Assembly: GCA_036346225.1 (NCBI GenBank)
Contig: JARFIW010001491.1
Span: forward strand, 2,170,001 to 2,234,000
Direction: 5' to 3'
DNA: 64,000 nucleotides
Source of the DNA: Platerodrilus igneus
Taxonomy: Eukaryota; Arthropoda; Insecta; Coleoptera; Lycidae
The position numbers were made by a program, and so were the translations under genes. Each line of letters starts with the position of its first letter. Position 1 is the first letter of the stretch. Positions 56,971-64,000 of this stretch are shown one piece after another. The notes under the pieces are model-generated. The model saw only the letters and a list, made by a program, of their open reading frames with translations. It had not been told where the DNA came from and ran no database searches.

Positions 56971-57010
56971 TGGCGACGTTTTGGCAAAATAACATCTGCC
57001 ATTATCAGAC
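56971..57010 (-). ncRNA. Hammerhead-like motif, PLE-5 3' region
   Basis: On the minus strand: GTCTGATAA, stem TGGCA/TGCCA with a 10-base loop, AAACGTC, then GCCA. This is the closest match in the window to the hammerhead order CTGATGA, stem II, GAAAC, GTC. Two core changes (CTGATAA, and G to A in GAAA) should abolish or weaken cleavage. Confidence 0.55.
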
Positions 57011-57337
57011 TGCGTAGGTTCAGCAATGAATGTAAAAATATTCCTTTGTCCTGCTATATATACTAGTTAGAATACTTGCTCCGTTGAACTAGCTTGATTT
57101 CTGGTGCGGCTCCGTGTCATTGGTCCTGGTGCGTGTTGTTTAGTTGTTCTGCACGGCTGATTTAACAAAATGCTCTTTTCTGATTGTTTAACGATGTGTA
57201 GACTAATAGTTGCTGGTTTCTATGTCAGCGGAAATCTTTGGGAATCATCCCTTGTGTTCAGACTATGTGGGAGTTTCTCTATTTCAATGGCTTCTCGGAT
57301 TATTCTCGAGGTGTAGTGCTCAATCCTATTTAGCGTT

Positions 57338-58805
57338 CTAGTATTCTTGAAGTCGATGTTGTGAGCTGAAGTGCTGAGCTAGCGATGAGGTCGTTTCGTT
57401 CTTTTTTATTGCGTTTACATATTCTTCCTTCCTAACACTAATTTTTCTGTTTGTCTGCCCAATGTAAGATTTGTTGCATGATATTTCGTAGACTCCTCCT
57501 TGGTCATTTAATGGGATCAGATCCTTGGAATTCCTTAGGATTGCACCGATCTTTCTATGAGTGTTGAATGTGGTAACCATTTTGGATTTTTTGTAGAACT
57601 GTTGATTCTGTCTGTGAATGGTAAGTATGCTGTAGTTAGTGGTTGGTGACTCTGGCTCTGGTTTGGGTTTCCTGGCTGATAGTGACTTATGAATGGTTTG
57701 GTGTGAGTATTCATTCTTCCGGAGAGCTTCTCGTAACTTTCATATTTTGTCCTGTTTACTTGTGTCGTTAGCTAGTTCCTGGGACCGTGTAACTAAGGTT
57801 TTCACGATAGAGTAGAGTTGTGTCGGGTAATGATGTGATTTGGCGTTTAAGTATCTATCCGTGTGAGTTGGCTTTCTGTAGACCGTGTGGCCAAGTTGTT
57901 CGTTATCCTTTTTCTTCACTAGTACATCCAGAATTGGTAATTGGTTATTCTCTTCTACTTCCATGGTAAACTTTATTTTTAGATGTATATCGTTAAGGTG
58001 TTCTAAGAAACCATTGAGTTGTTCTCTTTCATGTGTCCATACCACAAATGTGTCGTTAACAGATCTTAGCTGTAATTTGGGTTTATATATAGCTGTTTCT
58101 AATGCACGCACCTTGATATCTTCCATGAATAAATTAGCAATCACTGATGATAATAATGAACCCATATGTTCTCCTTCAACTTGTCTGTAGCGTTGTTTGT
58201 TGAAGGTAAAATATGTGTGGCTGAGACAATGCTGTGTTAAATCGATAATATGGTCTTCAATGTAGTACTTCTCTTTCAAATGTATGAATGTCTCCTATCG
58301 GTACGTTGGTAAACAATGATACCACTTCAAAGCTCACTCGTAGATGTTGTGTTTGAACTCTTTCGATACTCAGTAGTTGGGTAAAATGTTCAGCAATCTT
58401 AACGTATGAAACTGCCATTTCAGCAAGTTACTATAGGTGTTTGGCAAAGTACTTTGCTAGTGTCCTGTAAGACCGATTCTATAGAACTCACGATTAGTCG
58501 TAGCGGCACTCCTTCTTTGTGAATTTTGGGAAGACTATATAGTTTTGGACACCTTGATAATTTTTCTCGTGGACTTAGTTGTTCTTGTTCCACTTTGTCC
58601 ATAGAACTTTTCTTGATTTTCATTCTTGTGGTCTTTTTCAGATATGTTGTTGGATCGGTGTTGATAGACTGGTATGCTTAGTCATTAAATAGAGCGTTCA
58701 TTTTGGTGTGGTAATCTTCTGTATTCATTATTACTGTTGTGTTTTCTTTATCCACCGGTAGAATAATATCTTCATTCCGTCGTATACTTTTCAACGCAAC
58801 GACTT
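57338..58805 (-). pseudogene. PLE-5 RT plus GIY-YIG ORF, disabled
   Basis: In order on the minus strand: ALKSIRRNEDIILPVDKEN near 58,790 (PLE D-K-G-N-like motif), CPKLYSLPKIHKEGVPLRLI (58,550, RT entry), then EGEHMGSLLSSVIANLFMED (58,180). LRSVNDTFVVWTHEREQLNG (58,065) is where the catalytic Y-V-D-D-T has become S-V-N-D-T, losing the first active Asp. LPILDVLVKKK and YRKPTHTDRYLNAKSHHYP follow. The endonuclease at 57,530-57,340 has GVYEISCNKSYIGQTNRKIS and SLAQHFSSQH. Frameshifts or stops lie near 58,410, 58,290, 57,735 and 57,600. It is inactive both by frame and by catalytic substitution. Confidence 0.9.
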
Positions 58806-58814
58806 TATGCTAAG

Positions 58815-58965
58815 TGATCATTTCAAATCTAGCTAGTTATTGAAACATGGAAAATATAAGGTTCCAGACAGGATTTGAGCCTGAATCTTCAATTTTCGCG
58901 GCTGATGTATTTACCAATTACACTACCGGATTGGTGATGACAACTGGATATTTTACAAATCTTTT
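58815..58965 (-). mobile_element. SINE2 copy (tRNA-derived)
   Basis: TGATCATTTCAAATCTAGCT, then GAAACATGGAAAATATAAGG and a tRNA-like head. On the minus strand the head has A-box-like TAGTGTAATTGG and B-box-like GGCTCAAATCC. It matches 40,499-40,650 with moderate divergence. Its end coincides with the truncated 5' end of PLE-5. Confidence 0.75.
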
Positions 58966-61900
58966 TTATTTGTAATAAAGTTCTTAAAAGGTAGTAAAAT
59001 CTATACTAAAATTAAGTAACCGTAATATACTAATAGTTTAAGTTTCGAAAATCTATAAAGTCCATGCTTTTAAAGTTCATAGTTGTAGAAGCAACTATAA
59101 AAATAAAAAATTTATATCTGTAAAAGCCGCGGTAGATCTCATAGTACTCAATTATGGAACCTTTTCCATTTACTTCAATGCCATAAATATACAAGCAATC
59201 TCGACAAGAAGTCGTTGTCCTTTCTAATTTCCTTACAGGATAAACCTCATTTCACTTCCGCCAAGTATTAAACAATATACACTAAACATATGCGATATTC
59301 ATTCCTAAACATAATTACTGTATGATGCAGGTAAATTGTACTTAATTCCCACGACGCCCATCATCAAATCACGATGAAAGAAGATAAAACACGCCAAGCT
59401 ATGTATAATATAATGAAACGACCCTTGATTTCTAATTTTGATGGGGTGTATGTATATTGTCCACATGCCTACCAGCATCTGACCTAACTGTTCTTCCGTT
59501 TCAAAGAATCTTATATAAAAATGAGGGGGATATGCTAGCTGCTGCTACCTGTCGAAGAGCTAGTGTTTAAGACCTTTCTGCGGCCTGTTGAATACTCCAA
59601 AGTACCGTAGTAAGAATTGTTAGACCAACAAGCAGGAGGTATTGAATATAGGGTTGTTTAAGGGTTTGTTGGGGGTTGTTTATATTTATTTATTGAGCGG
59701 CAATTCTTCAGTTTTGGTAACATTAAAATTTATTGGAGATCGCCGCTAGTAAATTTTATTATTTGTAGCATCCCATGTTTGAAAAATGCTTTTAGTATGA
59801 TCCTATACAAGTCGATGGGTAAGGTAATGTCTAGATCAATAAAAAGTGATCGTAGCTTCAAAATTTCTTCATTTCTCCTAATTCAGCTTCCGGTCCTTTT
59901 TTAATTCATAACCTACAATAAAACAATTTTACTTACCCACAAACGCAACTTAATTTTAACTAACATGTGTATTTGCAATATATTAGTTTCTCTGATAAGT
60001 TTTATGGTAAAATCCCTTAAAGTTTTTAATGATTTTAATTAGTTCGTAAAAAAATTTAATTTCACTAATTAAAACCTACAAATTTTTTTACTTATAATCC
60101 TGATTGGTTAGAGTCAAGATCAAGCACAGCTATATTAGTTTAAAATAATCGCTTTGGCCATTCTGGCGCGTAAATTCACTTAACTTTCAAAGTAAAGTGA
60201 ATTTGATAATTTTGTTAAAGACAAAATTAGTACAACATTCTGTGTTATCCTTTTATCAGGGGAAGTACTGATGGAATTAACATAGTTGCTAATCATGTAC
60301 TTGCCAATGCAGTACGAAAACATTTTTGAAAGGTCATGAAGTACATTTATTCTTTATTGAATGCTATAGAAATTATAATATCGTAGCAGAATCAAATTGT
60401 AAGTCCTTAAAATTTAACTGGAATATTCCAATTACCCAACATTTTGAATATTAATTCATTAATGTTCTACGTTCCTTTCCGTTCGTCCGGGTAACTGGTT
60501 TAAAAATATGATGCCGATTAAAAATTACGCTAATTATAAATGTACAAAAAAGGAATTATGCACGAGTAAAATGACAAATTTTCCTAAGCTAAAAGTTCTA
60601 ATTTAAGCAACCTAAGGATGCTATTTAGAGGTCAATGAACACCATGTTCTGTAAATAAAACGGCCCAAAATCAAAGAAAATCAAAATTTTCTAATAGTTA
60701 ATTTTCTGAAAAAAAACGCTGTATAATATGATACTAGTACGATAGGCTTAGTATAATTAAAGTTTTTAGCACACATGTGAAACCCGCGAAGATACAAATC
60801 ATTCCTTGATAATAAAACCCGTTTCTAATTACAACACAAAGTATTATTTAAATATTTAAATATTCGTCCTCCTTAAAAGTACTTAATACTATTTAATAGA
60901 GTTACGTAGTAATACTTCTACTGAAAACATCATTTGTTGCAACTTCACTTCTGCTAGAAGCATGTATTTTTTTAAAAATTTCTTTCCATTTTAACGAATA
61001 ACGTATTATCCAATTTTAAACAAGCCTACTATTCTAGATTGTACTAATGTTAAAAATTCATTCGGTATCGAGAATGAACTCGTAAATAAATAAGCGAATT
61101 ACAGCTACTTATCTTTTACTATAAAATAACATGAATGAAAACAACCCAATTAGTGGGGTAAAAGCTTATATGACCATAAGTTAGATAAGATAAGACGTGT
61201 AAACACCATAAATCAAATAACAAACAATTACCTCTAACCGTTTTCAATCATTCTTCCAATTAAGAAACTTTTTTTCGAACTTATAAATTAAAGCTATAAA
61301 ACGTGTAAAATGAACCGAATTTCGGGAAAGTTTTATGAGTCTACCAACTGGAGAGGTACGGAAATTGTCTAGAGCTTGTGACATCAAAGATTTTAATACA
61401 TAAAAACAAGTAAATAATTAGGGAGATTCATTGAAGATCGGCCATTCACGAGTAGTCGTTCTAGTTATGAAGTAATTCCTGACGATTCTTTTTGTTGCTA
61501 AACTACGAACTGTAATGAAGGTAAAATTGCATGCAAAGTCACATTTTATACTTGCCAAGACGATGCGTTTTAAAATTTTGTTACGGTTATCGAGGCAGCC
61601 ACGTTGGTTTTACAGCCCCACACGTTGGTATTACAGCCCCACCATGGGCGCCAAAATTTCTGTTACGTTTTTTTCGTGGCCGTACGTAACACAAAGAAAA
61701 ACAAAGAAATGACCCGGCTCAATCGGAGAGTAGGGGGGGGTTGTAGAAAGCAGACCAACATATGATGTATGCGGCGGTAAGGAGTTAGTAACAGTACCTG
61801 CAATAAAAGAAATTAGAATAGCAAACCTGCAATAAAAAAGATTAGTCCTGCAAACCTGAAATAAAGAAAAAGAATAGCAGCAATGCAAAGTCTAAGTTAT

Positions 61901-64000
61901 TCAGTACTTTGTAGAATGTAAATAAAAACTGTTTAGATAAACTATATAATATAACAACGGTAAAAGCAATACAAAAATATTTAGTACAAAGTGAGGTAAT
62001 ATTGGGGAGTAGCAGAAACGTTTCCTCACACACCAATTAAACAGAAATCAGACAAAATGTTTACAAAAGATAAATAGATAAGACACAATTGGTATGAGTA
62101 ATTCAGTAGTATTGATTTTTCTTTCTTTCTTTTTTTTCTCTATGTTTTAAAATAGCATGCAAGTCTATTGTAAAAGGTATCAGAACGACAAAAATATGGT
62201 AAAGCAACGGATAGATATTTAAAGTAATAACCAGTAGGAAATAGTTCAACTTACAAAAGTCCTTCAGCAACGCTTCCTTGCAATTGAAGTGTGGGATTCA
62301 CCATGTCCTGCACTAACGAAGCACTTCACCCTTGACTGTGAGGGTGTTGATGGAACTTATCACACGTTACACTAATCACACCTACGTATTTCACTGGTGT
62401 TAGCAGCAGACATTATCACGCGTCGGAACTATGTAGCCTTGATAAATTCTATTTCCTAAGACAATAATTTCGAAATATTCCGCACCACTAGTTCAATTCC
62501 AACTGGGACCAGATGTATATTATGTTCATAAACGTCCCAACAAGCAGTGAGAAACTTCAAACAATACCTTTGTAAGCCGGCAATCTGCCATATATCGCAA
62601 ATAACGAAATTTGCGCAAGTAATGATCCCTTTCAGATTCTTTGTTGTTAGAAAATTCAGAAACTATAGTATCACTGTATTTAAATAATCCAAAGTATCCG
62701 CTACTCTGCGAAGGAAAGGACCGCGAAACTAGATTGCACACACAGTTAAAAAAAATAAAAAGACAAATCAACTAAAAAAACACAATCAATAAAGCAACGC
62801 GTATCGCTAAGTCAATGTTCCGTAAAACAAGCACGTGCGGTCGAGTAAAAAAACGTTCGCCTATAAAGCATCTTTCCTTCAATGTAATCAGAACTACACT
62901 GCTACAGTTAATATACAACTTTATTTCACAGGAAAAACAACTAAAAATCGTGTCGTGTTTGTTCATGAACAATTCGAAAAATTTATACCGCATTCTTACT
63001 ATTTTCAAAGCAACAAGGAAAACTTATTTTTAAAGTACTTAATGTATAGGAACAAAGAACCAAACGACAACTTTCAGAGCAAACAGGACACAGTATTATC
63101 AACGTAAACAATATATTAGAACGAAGAACAAACGACAACTGCTAGTCTGTAGATATAAAATCGTTGTTATTACAACCGCTTATCGCCTATCAACTCGACT
63201 CGTATATCCACATAAGGAACAAAAATGTATATCTACTAATTACTTACGAGCTGTTTATCATTTTCGATAAGTTTATTAATGAAAATCAATCTTCAAATTA
63301 ATACACTTTTAAAGTAATACACACGAGTTAAATTGCATACAATTCTGCATTATTCTGAAGTATTTACTTGATACAAACAAATATAAAATATAGAAATAGT
63401 AATTGCAGAAAGGTATTTACGAATTGAGTAGTGTAAAATGTTTAACTATAAAAAATGCCCGTTACAATTTAATGGAATACAAAGATCGACGTACAAAACC
63501 TAATGCTATTGTAATGTTATTAAACGCAAATAGAAAATGTATTGAAATTTATTAATAAAGTATATTTCCATACAATGAAGCACGTATTAATATCCCATAA
63601 ATGAGGAGAGAATGGATTTTCCGATGCAGTTTAGTGTGAAAATTTATTTTGAAAACGCAAGTATATCTTTGTTCAATTTTTTGAAGGACACTTGTCTACT
63701 ATAATTAATATAAATAGGTTAAATTACATAAGGGTTTCGCATATAAATATTTTTCTGTAAATAGATATTGTAAGACTGTTACGAGTCGAATTCGATTAAG
63801 TTCAACAATTATCAATGGTTATAAAGGGATATTTGATAAATTACACTTATTTCTTTTTCGGAGGTAAGAGAGATTATTGCAATTATCGATCCTATTTTTA
63901 ATAATTTGTACATAGTGTGACTTACATAAGGTCTGGGAGAGACCCTATGTTCTCCATATTAATCTATAGTAATTATCAAATGTTTGGTTTTGACTTAAGG
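58966..64000. other. Unassigned AT-rich sequence
   Basis: About 5 kb with no recognisable gene or element by eye. The only local structure seen is a direct duplication of CACGTTGGTTTTACAGCCCC / CACGTTGGTATTACAGCCCC at 61,601-61,643. A short imperfect palindrome around GGTCTGGGAGAGACC lies at 63,931-63,945. Confidence 0.45.

Larger units (their letters stand above)
56900..58815 (-). mobile_element. PLE-5, Penelope-like element, 5'-truncated
   Basis: Minus-strand element: RT and GIY-YIG ORF from about 58,805 to 57,338, then a 3' untranslated region with a hammerhead-like motif at 56,971-57,010. The N-terminal part is cut at 58,815 where SINE2 begins. The protein differs strongly from PLE-1 to PLE-4, so it represents another PLE lineage. 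Confidence 0.87.

Noticed and set aside
57885..58190. 101-codon plus-strand frame with a Cys- and Ser-rich, hydrophobic look
   Set aside because: It is antisense to the PLE-5 reverse transcriptase.

Overview
The window is AT-rich eukaryotic DNA, most likely from an arthropod and probably an insect. It holds mariner, piggyBac, BEL/Pao, Ty3/gypsy, LINE, DUF4817-type and several Penelope-like elements, plus two tRNA-derived SINE families. I found no convincing host gene, rRNA gene or ordinary tRNA gene, and nothing bacterial (no operons, Shine-Dalgarno sites or CRISPR). Nearly every readable protein fragment belongs to a transposable element, and nearly all carry frameshifts or stops. All family calls are by eye from motifs; no database search was run.

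Layout. 1-6.2 kb: a degraded LINE (minus strand, about 1.57-3.84 kb) and a cluster of four copies of a tRNA-derived SINE (SINE1), all on the minus strand. 6.2-18.6 kb: a 100-bp direct repeat, a mariner fossil, a SINE1 copy, a 90-bp tandem repeat, a piggyBac pseudogene (12.26-14.00 kb), an isolated primer-binding-site-like motif, and the first copy of an unidentified non-coding dispersed repeat (here called R1). 18.6-20.8 kb: another SINE1, two LINE fragments and a DUF4817-type helix-turn-helix fragment.

21.06-24.49 kb: the most striking feature, a 3.4-kb simple-sequence tract. It starts as a 7-bp tandem repeat that drifts through a ladder of single-substitution variants, including about 90 nearly pure TTGCGTA units. 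It passes through a 21-bp (3x7) AT palindromic repeat and a second heptamer ladder, and ends as TAT/ATT-rich sequence. It abuts a Penelope-like element (PLE) with 0.67-kb inverted arms that contain hammerhead-like motifs.

26.4-28.3 kb: R1 copy B, split by a mariner whose insertion site is confirmed by the empty site in R1 copy C. 29.27-40.37 kb: a 2.65-kb block (DUF4817-type transposon plus a PLE with 0.37-kb inverted arms) occurs twice, with a defective BEL/Pao element filling the space between the copies. 41.3-47.1 kb: a tRNA-like hairpin, then two PLEs head to tail, the second starting with an inverted 5' piece. 47.6-52.4 kb: R1 copy C, a second mariner, and a gypsy integrase fragment interrupted by SINE1 with a 10-bp target duplication. 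52.4-64 kb: mostly unassigned AT-rich sequence, with one more PLE (56.9-58.8 kb, minus strand) next to a second SINE family.

The genes here do not work together as a pathway. The window is a nested record of element insertions. The leads worth checking are the heptamer ladder and its contact with a PLE, the PLE hammerhead remnants, the duplicated block around the BEL element (possibly an assembly artefact), and R1, whose family I could not identify.
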